This document shows, piece after piece, positions 1 to 11,978 of a stretch of 64,000 bases of DNA (position 1 is its first letter; every line of letters starts with the position of its first letter). The DNA lies in assembly GCA_035998495.1 (NCBI GenBank), contig DASYHP010000085.1, positions 62,001-126,000 of the forward strand, in the 5' to 3' direction. This DNA comes from Mesorhizobium_B sp035998495 (GTDB lineage Bacteria > Pseudomonadota > Alphaproteobacteria > Rhizobiales > Rhizobiaceae). The position numbers and the translations under genes are program-made. The notes beneath the pieces were generated by a model. The model searched no databases, was not told where the DNA came from, and saw only the letters and a list, made by a program, of their open reading frames with translations.

Positions 1-1
1 C

Positions 2-448
2 CTCTTCGACGCGACCATCGAGCAGATGGTGGCGCTCGCGGCGCTGATGCCCATCGTGGCCTCGCTCGGCGGCAACGCCGCCACCCAGACCATGACGGTG
101 ACGGTGCGCGCGCTCGCCACCCGCGACCTCGACATCCGCAATGCCGGCCGCGTCATCCGCCGCGAGGTGTCGGTGGGCTTCCTCAACGGCGCCGTGATCG
201 CGCTCGTCGTCGGCGTCGCGGTGGCCCTGCTCTACGCCAACGCGCATCTCGGGCTGGTGATCGCCAGCGCCATGATCATCAACATGGTCTCGGCGGCGGC
301 CGGCGGCATCATGATCCCCCTGGTGCTCGACCGGCTGGGCGCGGACCCCGCGATCTCGTCCTCCATCTTCACGACCATGATCACCGACGTGATCGGCTTC
401 TTCGCCTTTCTGGGTTTGGCGTCATGGTGGTTCGGGATCGGAGGGTGA
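2..448 (+). CDS. mgtE: Magnesium transporter MgtE, C-terminal part (5' end outside window)
   Basis: The open frame enters from the left edge, so only the last 148 residues are visible. They form the membrane pore domain of MgtE-type Mg2+ channels: hydrophobic helices and the family motif GGNAATQT (bases 69-92), with the MIIPLVLDRLGADPA and ITDVIGFFAFLG segments typical of the last helices. The cytoplasmic N-domain and CBS domains lie outside. The protein acts in the inner membrane as a Mg2+ uptake channel. Family assignment is firm; the start cannot be seen. It ends at TGA 446-448 and is followed by a long non-coding stretch. Confidence 0.9.
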   Translation, partial: LFDATIEQMVALAALMPIVASLGGNAATQTMTVTVRALATRDLDIRNAGRVIRREVSVGFLNGAVIALVVGVAVALLYANAHLGLVIASAMIINMVSAAAGGIMIPLVLDRLGADPAISSSIFTTMITDVIGFFAFLGLASWWFGIGG

Positions 449-1321
449 AGGGGTAAGCGGTCGTTGGATCAGCCGCTCGGCGTCGTATCCGCCTTGCCCT
501 TCACCGTCTCGGCGCTAACGCGCCGATCCACCTCTCCCCAGGAGCAGAGAGGAACCGCGGCCGCAAGGTGAGCGCCTTTCCTCTCCCCACAGGAGAGAGG
601 TGGCGACCCGGAGCCAAAGCGAAGGGGAGGCGGTGAGAGGCGGCGATTGGCTGCGCCTTTCGTGCAGGCGCGTTTCTTCCTCGCCACGCCCGCTTTCGCG
701 TCTGGCCCTTGCCCCGGAGCATCCCTCTCATTGAGGAGCATCGGGAAGCCGGCGCATGGCGCTTGCCTTCCGAAACACTGATTGCATGGCTTGCGCCATG
801 CGCCGGTCGGTGGTCTTGCCCGGGAGTTGTCGCGGGGTCTGCACGGGGCCTGTGCTGTTGGCTTGGCGTGTTGCCACACCTTGGGCAAGAACACCGGCCC
901 AGCCGGCACGCGGGCCTCGCTGGCGGGCCTGGATCTGGGGCTCATCACCCAGCCGGGCCACCGCAGCCCGACCGATCCAGCACCCATCCGCTTCGCTCCT
1001 ACCTTCGCGCGTCCTCGGTTCATGAACCCGCCTTCCCGTGAAGAAGCAAGGGCAGAGTAAGGGAGGGCTGAGGGGAGGGGGACAACAGCACCAAAGAAAA
1101 AATTGCTGCCTTGAGCCGCCAGATGGCGTCAGCCCAGGCGGAGCAAGGGATTGGACCCGCGATTTTCTGCAGCGGGAAGACGTGGGCGCCGGAATTGGTC
1201 CACGTCCGACGCCTTCGATTCGCCGATTCGCGCCGGCTCCTGCGCGATCCGCATAGGATCGAGCCAAACGCAAACGGCCGCCCCAGTGACAGGACGGCCG
1301 CTGCAAGGATAAGGGGCCGAA
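449..1321. other. Long intergenic stretch, no supported gene
   Basis: This 873-base gap separates mgtE from the end of glnA. The frames open on both strands are Arg/Pro/Gly-rich, mutually overlapping, and resemble no family. Bases 520-640 hold short CT/GA-rich inverted repeats of the kind common between rhizobial genes. Near 783-800 there is a 7-bp hairpin GCATGGC-TTGC-GCCATGC. Bases 1274-1300 hold an inverted ACGGCCG/CGGCCG that could weakly terminate glnA transcripts on the minus strand. I see no tRNA, no recognisable remnant and no clear promoter. It may be decayed sequence. Confidence 0.5.
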
Positions 1322-2731
<1,410 letters not shown>

Positions 2732-2790
2732 TTCCAGTCTTTCCCTGTTGGATTCAGTCCCACTTGCCGGCTGACGCCGTCGGTTCGCCG

Positions 2791-2834
2791 CATGATCTCA
2801 TCCGAAAAGCCTGCGACTTTTCGGGACCATGCGG
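2791..2834. repeat. Rhizobial palindromic repeat between glnB and glnA
   Basis: An 8-bp perfect inverted repeat CCGAAAAG (2802-2809) / CTTTTCGG (2817-2824) is flanked by CATGATCT and GGACCATG. A related unit lies at 62924-63017, and similar sequences are common in intergenic spaces of Mesorhizobium-like genomes (general knowledge, not searched). In glnB-glnA mRNA it would form a hairpin between the two cistrons and could affect processing or the glnB:glnA ratio; that is inference. It begins only about 10 nt past the glnB stop in the transcript. Confidence 0.6.
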
Positions 2835-3173
2835 TCAGATCGCGTCGAGTCCGGTTTCCCCCGTGCGGATCCGCACGACTTCCTCGATGTTCGAGACGAA
2901 GATCTTGCCGTCGCCGATGCGGCCGGTCTGGGCAGCCCTGCGGATGGCTTCGACCGCGCCTTCCACGGCCTCATCGGCCAGAACCAGCTCGATCTTCACC
3001 TTGGGCAGGAAGTCCACGACATATTCGGCCCCGCGATAGAGCTCGGTATGGCCCTTCTGGCGGCCGAAACCCTTGGCCTCCGTGACCGTGATGCCTTGAA
3101 GGCCGGCCTCCTGAAGCGCCTCCTTCACCTCATCGAGCTTGAAGGGCTTGATGATCGCCTCGATCTTCTTCAT
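2835..3173 (-). CDS. glnB: Nitrogen regulatory protein P-II
   Basis: A 112-residue PII signal protein that senses 2-oxoglutarate and ATP/ADP and controls GlnE, NtrB and other targets. The T-loop contains Tyr51 (RGAEYVVDFLPK), the residue uridylylated by GlnD, and Lys90 sits in GDGKIF. I chose ATG 3171-3173 because it begins the canonical MKKIEAIIKPFKLDEVKEAL; the frame stays open upstream but that part is not PII-like. Only 103 nt separate it from glnA, the classic alphaproteobacterial glnBA unit. A sigma-54 type promoter lies about 60 nt upstream (3234-3248). Confidence 0.97.
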   Translation of the reverse strand: MKKIEAIIKPFKLDEVKEALQEAGLQGITVTEAKGFGRQKGHTELYRGAEYVVDFLPKVKIELVLADEAVEGAVEAIRRAAQTGRIGDGKIFVSNIEEVVRIRTGETGLDAI

Positions 3174-3233
3174 GCGGCTTGGCGTCCCCACCTCGTGGCT
3201 GCGGGTTTTTGATCCCGTCTCGCCCTGATGTAA

Positions 3234-3248
3234 GCAGGAAGCGTGCCA
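3234..3248 (-). promoter_or_regulatory. Sigma-54 (RpoN) -24/-12 promoter of glnBA
   Basis: Read on the minus strand the sequence is TGGCACGCTTCCTGC, close to the RpoN consensus TGGCAC-N5-TTGC. The invariant GG and GC are separated by exactly 10 nt. The predicted transcript would start near 3222, about 50 nt before the glnB ATG. NtrC/RpoN control of glnBA is established in rhizobia and Azospirillum, which supports the call. I did not find an unmistakable NtrC palindrome upstream by eye. Confidence 0.75.
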
Positions 3249-3469
3249 GTTGGCCGGACCGTGCTGGTGGATCTCGCCTGCCGCAGCGTCGAAGAGGCCG
3301 TCTGAGCGCCCTTTTCGTGAGCAGCGGGACGATGGGCTGCGGCTCGCCGACCGGCTGTCGCTCATCTTGCGCTCACGAAATGGGCGAAATGCTCAAAATC
3401 CAGGCAGATGATGACTGGCGGAACGCGGCCGCCGCCCCTTCGTTGAGCGGAACCGCAAAGGAGAGACGC

Positions 3470-3676
3470 ATGGCCGAGTTCAAGAAGGGTGATCACGTGG
3501 CCTGGAACACCTCGCAGGGTGAGACCACGGGCACAGTGGTGCGCAAGCAGACCTCCGACACCCAGATCAAAAGCCACGAGGTGAAGGCGTCCAGGGACGA
3601 CCCGCAGTATATCGTCAAAAGCAACAAGAGCGGCGCCCAGGCCGCGCACAAGCCCGAAGCGCTCAAGAAGGCTTGA
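3470..3676 (+). CDS. Small DUF2945 / hypervirulence-associated TUDOR-like protein
   Basis: A 68-residue basic protein beginning MAEFKKGDHVAWNTSQG, with TTGTVVRKQTSD and IKSHEVKASRDDPQYIVKSN. This is the pattern of the small DUF2945 family, predicted to fold as an SH3/Tudor-like barrel; its biochemical role is unknown. The start is set by a strong ribosome binding site (AAAGGAGAG, 3457-3465) before ATG 3470. It diverges from glnB and lies 13 nt upstream of the NAD(P)HX repair gene, so the two may be co-transcribed. Confidence 0.85.
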   Translation: MAEFKKGDHVAWNTSQGETTGTVVRKQTSDTQIKSHEVKASRDDPQYIVKSNKSGAQAAHKPEALKKA

Positions 3677-3689
3677 GGCAAGGGGGAGC

Positions 3690-5282
3690 ATGGACGCGCG
3701 GTTCGCCATCCTGTCCACGGCCGAGATGGCGCAGGCAGACCGGCGCGCGGCCGAAACGCTAGGCGGCAGCACATGGCCGCTGATGCTGGCTGCCGGCCAG
3801 GCGGTGGCGCGGCGGGCGTCGGCGCTTTTCCCCGCAGAGCAGGCTATCCATGTGCTGTGCGGCCCCGGCAACAATGGCGGCGACGGCTTTGTGGCGGCGG
3901 CCGAGCTCAGCGCGGCGGGGCGCGCCGTGCGGCTTTGGGCTCTGGGCCAGCCGACCACGCCGGACGCAAGACGCGCGGCGGAGTGCTGGCGCGACGAGGT
4001 CGAGGCGCTCGCGGACTTCCCTTCCTGTAGCGATGCAGGCGCCGTCATCGACGCGCTGTTCGGCGCGGGGCTGCGCAAGCCACTGGAGGGCGCCGCGGCC
4101 GCGGCGGCCGAAGCCGTGGCGAAAAAGGGCGCGCGGGTGCTCGCGGTGGACCTCCCGTCCGGCCTCGACGGCAACACCGGCCGGCCGCTTGGCCCGGTGT
4201 TCCAGGCCGCCCACACCGTGACGTTCGCGCGAAGGAAGCCGGCGCATGTGCTTTATCCCGGCCGCGCGCTTTGCGGTGCGGTTGAAGTCGCCGACATCGG
4301 CATTTCCGACGAGGTGATCGCTTCATTGGAGCCGGCGCTCTTCGAGAACGACCTCGAGCTGTGGCGCAATTTGTTGCCCTGGCCGGAGGCGGACACGCAC
4401 AAGTACAGCCGTGGCCATGCCGCCGTGTTCTCCGGCGGCCCGACGGCTACCGGCGCGGCCCGGCTTGCGGCGCTTGCCGCCGCCCGCGCCGGGGCAGGGG
4501 CGGTGACGATGCTGTCGCCCTCGTCTGCGCTCTTGGTCCATGCGACTCACCTGACCTCGATCATGCTGCGGCGGGTGGAGACGGGTGAGGAACTTCGCGC
4601 CTTCCGGGAGGCGTCGCGCGCCCGTGCCTATGTGCTCGGCCCCGGCTTCGGCGGCCTGGAGCCGGCGAGGGCGTTCGCGCTGGCGCTGCTGGGCAGCACT
4701 GGCTCTCCGACTGAACCGTCACAGGCCACCGACGATTTGCCCGGCGTGGTGCTCGACGCTGACGGCATCACGGCATTTCGGGATGACCCACGGGTGCTTT
4801 TCCAGGCTGCGGCCGGCCCGGTGCGGCTGGTGCTGACGCCGCATGAGGGCGAGTTCGCGCGGCTGCTCCCCGATCTCGCGCCAGAGGTTTTCGGCTCCAA
4901 GATCGAGCGGGCGCGGGAAGCCGCCCGGCGCGCGAATGCCGTGGTCGTGCTCAAGGGGCCGGACACGGCGGTCGCCGCGCCGCACGGGCAGGCCGTGGTG
5001 AACACCAACGCCACGCCCTTTCTCGCCACTGCCGGCTCCGGCGATGTGCTCGCCGGCCTGATCGGCGGGCTGCTCGCGCAAGGGATGCCGGTGTTCGAGG
5101 CGGCCTGCGCTGGGGCGTGGCTCCACGCGGAGGCAGGATCGCGCTTCGGGCCGGGGCTGATGGCCGAGGACCTGCCCGGCCTCTTGCCGGGCGTGCTGGC
5201 CGAGCTTGCGCCGGCCTCGCACCGGCCGAGCGCCCAGCGGCCCGCGCGGGAAACCCAGCGGTCCAGCTCCTCGGGCGCGTAG
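3690..5282 (+). CDS. nnr: Bifunctional NAD(P)H-hydrate epimerase / dehydratase
   Basis: Repairs damaged NAD(P)H hydrates (NAD(P)HX). The N-terminal YjeF-N epimerase domain (about 1-210) has GPGNNGGDGF (54-63) and VLAVDLPSGLDGNTG; the C-terminal ADP-dependent dehydratase domain (about 225-500) has GPGFGG, LDADG, TPHEGEFARL, VLKGPDTAV and TAGSGDVLAGLIGG. At 530 residues it is slightly longer than typical. The last roughly 25 residues (after LPGVLAELAPA) are read from DNA that on the opposite strand encodes a relic of a DUF72 gene, so this tail was probably acquired when that gene decayed. The core enzyme looks intact. Confidence 0.93.
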   Translation: MDARFAILSTAEMAQADRRAAETLGGSTWPLMLAAGQAVARRASALFPAEQAIHVLCGPGNNGGDGFVAAAELSAAGRAVRLWALGQPTTPDARRAAECWRDEVEALADFPSCSDAGAVIDALFGAGLRKPLEGAAAAAAEAVAKKGARVLAVDLPSGLDGNTGRPLGPVFQAAHTVTFARRKPAHVLYPGRALCGAVEVADIGISDEVIASLEPALFENDLELWRNLLPWPEADTHKYSRGHAAVFSGGPTATGAARLAALAAARAGAGAVTMLSPSSALLVHATHLTSIMLRRVETGEELRAFREASRARAYVLGPGFGGLEPARAFALALLGSTGSPTEPSQATDDLPGVVLDADGITAFRDDPRVLFQAAAGPVRLVLTPHEGEFARLLPDLAPEVFGSKIERAREAARRANAVVVLKGPDTAVAAPHGQAVVNTNATPFLATAGSGDVLAGLIGGLLAQGMPVFEAACAGAWLHAEAGSRFGPGLMAEDLPGLLPGVLAELAPASHRPSAQRPARETQRSSSSGA

Positions 5283-5425
5283 GCGGTCGGAATGTGGTCC
5301 TCGCCGTTCTGCAGCCTGGCATAGTCGAGCTGGCGCTTTTTCGGCAGGGCGTCGGGATAGAACGTGCCCTCCCAGGGCAGATAAGTCCGCCCGCCCATCC
5401 CGGCGCGAATCGTTGCCGACCGCAT
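5210..5425 (-). pseudogene. DUF72 (YecE-like) gene relic, internally deleted and 3'-truncated
   Basis: From ATG 5423-5425 the minus strand reads the DUF72 N-terminus (IRAGMGGRTYLPWEGTFYP, then DALPKKRQLDYA). It then jumps without a frameshift to what is normally the distal part of the family (ARLQNGEDHIPTAYAPEELD, then RWVSRAGRWALGR), after which similarity stops inside the end of nnr. About 150 central residues, including the TIM-barrel core, are missing. The frame stays open beyond this point but is nnr antisense. A GGGGGAC ribosome site remains. This is a dead gene, inferred by recalled family similarity; BLASTP of the 72 residues would settle it. Confidence 0.75.
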
Positions 5426-5581
5426 CGTTTCGTCCCCCGCGTCGCGCGGCGATGATGCGTCCGCCCCGCGCAACCGTCCACCCGGTCCTTGCCAGGCTCC
5501 TGACAGCAGGGATCGCGGCCAGACGGCGGCATGCCGCCCAGGTCCATTCCCGTTTCCCCGTCAGGCGAAGGCGGGCGCGCG

Positions 5582-6373
5582 TCAGGACGTGTCGGGGCTT
5601 TCCACAACCCGGAAGGCCAGGGCGTGCGTGTCGCTCAGGATGTCGTGCACCGCGTGAACAGGCCGGGAGGCCGAGCCGGGCGGGCGGCCTGGGCGCAGCG
5701 GCGACAGCCGGCGCACACGCCCGGAACCCGAGGCTTGCGTCTCCGGTGCGCCCGGGGCGTCCGCCGCCCGCATCCGCCACCGCGCAAAACGCCTCGCCTC
5801 GCGCGGAAGATCGTCGAGTACCGAGGCCAGCGGCTCCAGCCGCAGGGCGAGCCGCACGGCGTCGATGGCGTCGTCGGGCGCGAGCGGCCGGCGGCCCTTC
5901 GACTGACGCTCAGGAGGCACGGGAAGCGGCCGGCTCAAGCCTGGAACGGAGATGCGCGGCACGCCGCTCGCCGCCTTTCGCCTGCGGCCGCCCCATCGGT
6001 GCAAGGGATCGAAGAGGGGCAGGGCGCATCTTTCCGCGCGCCATGCCCCGCGGCCCGCCGGGCGCGGCAGGTGGGGCGGCATCAGGATGCCGGTGCCGAC
6101 GCCGGGGCGCAAGGTCGGCGGCTTCGGCTTCGGCTTGCGCGGGCGTGAGCGCGGCAGCGCCACCACCAGGCCGCGCGCGGCCACGATGACCAGCCGCCGC
6201 ACGGCGGATTCGGCGGGGCGCAGGAGCCGCAGCACGGCGCGGTGGAGATGCCGCGGCAAAGTGGGGCGGGCGCCGCTGGCGAGCAGGACGGCCAGCCCGG
6301 CCATGGCGACGAGCGCGGCCAGCACGCGCTTCAGCGCCTCACGGTTCCGCTCGATCGCATAATCCCAGTCCAT
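5582..6373 (-). CDS. Rhizobiales hypothetical membrane-anchored protein
   Basis: The 263-residue product from ATG 6371-6373 starts MDWDYAIERNREALKRVLA, followed by a hydrophobic segment (about residues 13-32) and a long Pro/Arg-rich region. The C-terminal part (ALAPDDAIDAVRLALRLEPLASVLDDLPREARRFARW region) looks structured. Similar N-termini are found in uncharacterised Rhizobiales proteins; no function is known to me. The start is supported by GGAGGCGGAG just upstream; an earlier frame extension of 30 residues lacks such support. Very high GC makes several opposite frames open, so confidence is moderate. Confidence 0.7.
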   Translation of the reverse strand: MDWDYAIERNREALKRVLAALVAMAGLAVLLASGARPTLPRHLHRAVLRLLRPAESAVRRLVIVAARGLVVALPRSRPRKPKPKPPTLRPGVGTGILMPPHLPRPAGRGAWRAERCALPLFDPLHRWGGRRRKAASGVPRISVPGLSRPLPVPPERQSKGRRPLAPDDAIDAVRLALRLEPLASVLDDLPREARRFARWRMRAADAPGAPETQASGSGRVRRLSPLRPGRPPGSASRPVHAVHDILSDTHALAFRVVESPDTS

Positions 6374-6484
6374 CTCCGCCTCCAGCGAATCAAGCCGGAC
6401 GCATTGTGGGGCGGCTGACGGAGAGGTGGATGAACGGACGGCGTTTTCGCAGGGTCGAGGCAATCCGTGGCGTGGCCCGCGCGA

Positions 6485-7015
6485 TCAGGCCGGAACGTAT
6501 GTCAGCCGGATCACGTCACCGTCGATCCGGTCGCTGGCGACGAAGCGGAGCGGCGGCCGGGGGCCGGCGAAGAAGGGTGCGCCGCCGCCGAGCACGACCG
6601 GGTGGAGGTAGAGCCGGTACTCATCGATCAGCCCAAGCTCCGTCAGGCTCCCCGCCAGAACCGGGCCGGCGACGGCGATCTCGCCGGCAAGCTCATCCTT
6701 CAGCCTGCGGACCTCCGCCTCCAGGTCGTCCCGCAGGAGGGTGGCGTTGGGGCCGACACTTTCCAGCGAGCGCGAAAAGACCCATTTGGGCTGGCGGCGC
6801 CAGGCCGCGGCGAAGTCGTGGTGATCTGCGCCCCAGTCGGGCTGGTCTTCGTCCCAATAGTGCATCAACTCGTAGACACGGGGGCCATAGATGCTGCCCG
6901 AAAGCCCGCGCACATGCTCGATCCAGTGGCGGAAGAGGGTCGGGCTCGGCCCGAATTTGTCGTGATCGACATAGCCGTCCAGCGACGTGTTCATTCCGAA
7001 AACGAGTTTTGCCAT
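6485..7015 (-). CDS. Dihydrofolate reductase / RibD C-terminal family protein
   Basis: A 176-residue protein of the RibD_C/DHFR-like superfamily, NADPH-dependent reductases of unassigned substrate. Seen are the N-terminal MAKLVFGMNTSLDGYVDHD, the central SGSIYGPRVYELMHYW, EIAVAGPVLAGSLTELGLID (nucleotide-binding strand-turn) and HPVVLGGGAPFF. Length matches stand-alone family members. It starts 9 nt after the stop of the upstream GST gene on the same strand, so the two are probably one transcript. Confidence 0.9.
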   Translation of the reverse strand: MAKLVFGMNTSLDGYVDHDKFGPSPTLFRHWIEHVRGLSGSIYGPRVYELMHYWDEDQPDWGADHHDFAAAWRRQPKWVFSRSLESVGPNATLLRDDLEAEVRRLKDELAGEIAVAGPVLAGSLTELGLIDEYRLYLHPVVLGGGAPFFAGPRPPLRFVASDRIDGDVIRLTYVPA

Positions 7016-7024
7016 GGACCACCC

Positions 7025-7654
7025 TCACGCCGGCGGGATGAAGGGCTGCGAGATTTCCCCGAAGACCGGCATCGCTTCCAGCGTCGCGCAGTGGGCGGAA
7101 AGCGCGGGGAAGTCGGCCATCGGGATGAGGCCGGGGTGGGAGTCGACCGCGTGGCGCAGGGCGCACGCCACGGCGATGTCGGCATGGGTGATGCGGTCGC
7201 CGAACCAGAAGGGGTTTTCTTTCCGCGACGCCCGGTCAGCTTCCAGCGCTGCAATCGTGCCGAGAATCTGGGCGCGGCAGCGGGCGATCCAGAGGTCCGA
7301 GGCTTTCTCGTGCAGCTGCTGTTCGTAGAACAGGCTGACGGCCTTTTCGGCGAGCCCGGTCGCGAGCGCCGCGAGTTTCAGCGCCTGCCGCCGGGCCGGC
7401 TCCTGCCTCGGGAACATCGCCCGCTCGGGGGGTACGAGACTGTCCATGTGGTCGATGATGCTGCCGCTTTCGATCAGCACCTCGCCGCTGTCGAGCACGA
7501 GCGTGGGCACGCGGGTGAGCGGGTTGAATTCCCTGATCTTCTCGGCATCGGAAAACACCGACCACGGCCGATGCTCGAACGGGATGCCGTAAAGCCTCAG
7601 CGCAATGCCGACGCGGCGCACGAAGGAGGAGTCGTATTGGCCGATAAGGATCAT
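7025..7654 (-). CDS. Glutathione S-transferase family protein
   Basis: A 209-residue GST with an N-terminal thioredoxin-like domain (MILIGQYDSSFVRRVGIALR; NPLTRVPTLVLDSGEVLIES, the cis-Pro and SGS glutathione-binding turn) and an all-helical C-terminal domain ending near 200. The likely catalytic residue is in the YDSSFVRR turn. Substrate cannot be predicted. A diverged partial copy of its 5' region lies in reverse at 8250-8432. It is first in a pair with the DHFR-like gene. Confidence 0.92.
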   Translation of the reverse strand: MILIGQYDSSFVRRVGIALRLYGIPFEHRPWSVFSDAEKIREFNPLTRVPTLVLDSGEVLIESGSIIDHMDSLVPPERAMFPRQEPARRQALKLAALATGLAEKAVSLFYEQQLHEKASDLWIARCRAQILGTIAALEADRASRKENPFWFGDRITHADIAVACALRHAVDSHPGLIPMADFPALSAHCATLEAMPVFGEISQPFIPPA

Positions 7655-7828
7655 CCTAGGCTCACAACGCGGAAATCATGCGACTCAGAGACGTCCAGAA
7701 GGTTTGGCCAAGCTTCGCGCGAAGTGCAATCCGGGACATCGCACTCCGTTAAGCATAGAAAGCGCGGCCCGGAACCGCGCGCCTCCGGCCGCGATTGGTC
7801 GGCATCGCGAACCAACCGGGAGACCATC

Positions 7829-8239
7829 ATGCTTCATCGAGCCGCCTGGGCGTTCTCCGCCCTGCTCGCCGCCTGCATTCCCCTCGCGGGCGCGACCGCA
7901 GCTTCGGCCGGGACCGGCCAGGACGTGGTGATCGTCGAGGTTCGGCGCGGGGTGCCCTGGTACGACCAGCCGCCTTATGCCGGAACGGCCAAGGGCCACT
8001 ACTACCGCCACCACACGCACCACATTCCCGCCTATCCCGGCGTGATCTCCGGCTATCCCGTCCCGATCTACAGGACCGACAATCCCCTGAGCACGCGCTT
8101 GCTTGTGCGGCCTGCTGCCTCACGCCTGTCGGCGCACATCGCCTGGTGCCAAGCGCACTACCGATCCTACAGCGCGGCCACGGACACGTTCCAGCCCTAC
8201 CACGGCCCACGCCGGCGCTGCGCGTCACCCTATCGGTAA
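7829..8239 (+). CDS. BA14K-family secreted protein
   Basis: A 136-residue protein with a signal peptide (about 1-27, ending TAASA). Its C-terminal BA14K signature, HIAWCQAHYRSYSAATDTFQ followed by PYHGPRRRCASPY, has two cysteines. The founding Brucella 14-kDa protein is an immunoreactive, lectin-like antigen; the physiological role is uncertain. A longer paralogue sits at 29826-30461. The middle is His/Tyr-rich (GHYYRHHTHH). The start is ATG 7829, which begins the signal peptide and is preceded by GGGAGA. Confidence 0.88.
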   Translation: MLHRAAWAFSALLAACIPLAGATAASAGTGQDVVIVEVRRGVPWYDQPPYAGTAKGHYYRHHTHHIPAYPGVISGYPVPIYRTDNPLSTRLLVRPAASRLSAHIAWCQAHYRSYSAATDTFQPYHGPRRRCASPYR

Positions 8240-8249
8240 GGCGGCCCGG

Positions 8250-8432
8250 ACGCTGCCGCTTTCGATCAGCACCTCGCCGCTGTCGAGCACCTATGCGGGT
8301 GAGCGGGTCGAACGCCCTGATCCTGTCGCCAACCGCGACTCACGGCCGATGCTCGAACGGAATGCCGTAAAGCCGCAGCGCAATGCCGACGCGGCGGACG
8401 AAGGAGGAGTCATATTGGCCGATGAGGATCAT
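8250..8432 (-). pseudogene. Fragment of a glutathione S-transferase gene (duplicate of 7025-7654 5' end)
   Basis: Bases 8250-8432 align with 7456-7655, the first roughly 65 codons of the intact GST gene. Long identical blocks include the codons for MILIGQYDSSFVRRVGIAL. Small deletions in the middle break the frame, and the rest of the gene is absent. The copy is in the same orientation as the parent, about 780 bp away across the BA14K gene. It is a diverged tandem-duplication or gene-conversion remnant. Confidence 0.85.
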
Positions 8433-8575
8433 GGTGCGATGCTGGTCAAACCGCGGGGGGATTGCGCTGTGACCATGCGCGAGCCCCAAGAGCCTGTCCA
8501 CCTGGACGAATTTTGCCGGGCCGAGATCGAATGCCGCACGAGGACGAGGGCTATTGTCTCGCTGGACGCTAGGGA

Positions 8576-8929
8576 GCCCTGGCGACCGATCTGCTTGTGT
8601 CGCGTGGGGTCACGGTCTGGTTCAGCGAGAAGGACGTAATCCTCGGCACGCCGTTGCTCCGCGAAATCGACAAGGGACTGGCAATCTCGCGAGTGGGAAT
8701 CGTTTTGGTGACGACGGCGTTTTTGGACCGCATCCGGGGCGCGGGCATTGCCGAAAAGGAGCTATCAGCCCTTCTGGCGCGCGACCAGCTTGTGCCGATC
8801 GTACACGACACCACGTATGAAGCTCTCCGCGACATCAGCCCTCTGCTCGGCTCGCGAAGCGGCCTGAGCACTAAGGAGAATTCGATGGCAGACGTTGCGA
8901 CGAAGCTCGCGGAGCTGGTTGCACCCTAG
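8576..8929 (+). pseudogene. Truncated TIR-domain gene
   Basis: The frame reads GALATDLLVSRGVTVWFSEKD, then VILGTPLLREIDKGLAISRVGIVLVTTAFL, and later EKELSALLARDQLVPIVHD and STKENSMADVATKLAELVA. This is the pattern of bacterial TIR (TIR_2) domains, with the VWF-EKD and IDKGL-SR motifs and the EKEL glutamate. The usual first strand (YDVFISHASED-like) is missing: upstream, after a possible HEDEG trace at 8537-8551, a TAG (8570-8572) interrupts the frame. A 110-residue product from GTG 8597 is possible but would lack the first beta-strand. No partner defence gene is adjacent, so I call it decayed. Confidence 0.7.
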
Positions 8930-9056
8930 CTCAATTGGCGGGTAGGGGCGTCCGCCAGCCTGATGCCGTCCTCCTTCAGTTCGCCGGAGCCATAATCGGA
9001 TACTCGCGACCTGCCCTTGGCAAGTAGCTCGCTGATCCGGTGAGCAATGCCCTCCA

Positions 9057-9057
<1 letters not shown>
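8926..9057 (-). CDS. Small 43-residue ORF coupled to uvrA
   Basis: The ATG (9055-9057) overlaps the uvrA stop as TGATG, a typical translational-coupling arrangement. The product begins MEGIAHRISELLAKGRSRVS and ends ADAPTRQLS; it is partly amphipathic, with no recognised family. Its TAG overlaps that of the convergent TIR remnant. The overlap and clean end favour a real gene, but the length is small and similarity is unknown to me. Confidence 0.4.

Positions 9058-11978
<2,921 letters not shown>

Noticed and set aside
469..1023. 184-codon minus-strand frame and several rivals between mgtE and glnA
   Set aside because: Multiple overlapping Arg/Pro-rich frames on both strands with no similarity or ribosome sites; typical of non-coding GC-rich DNA.
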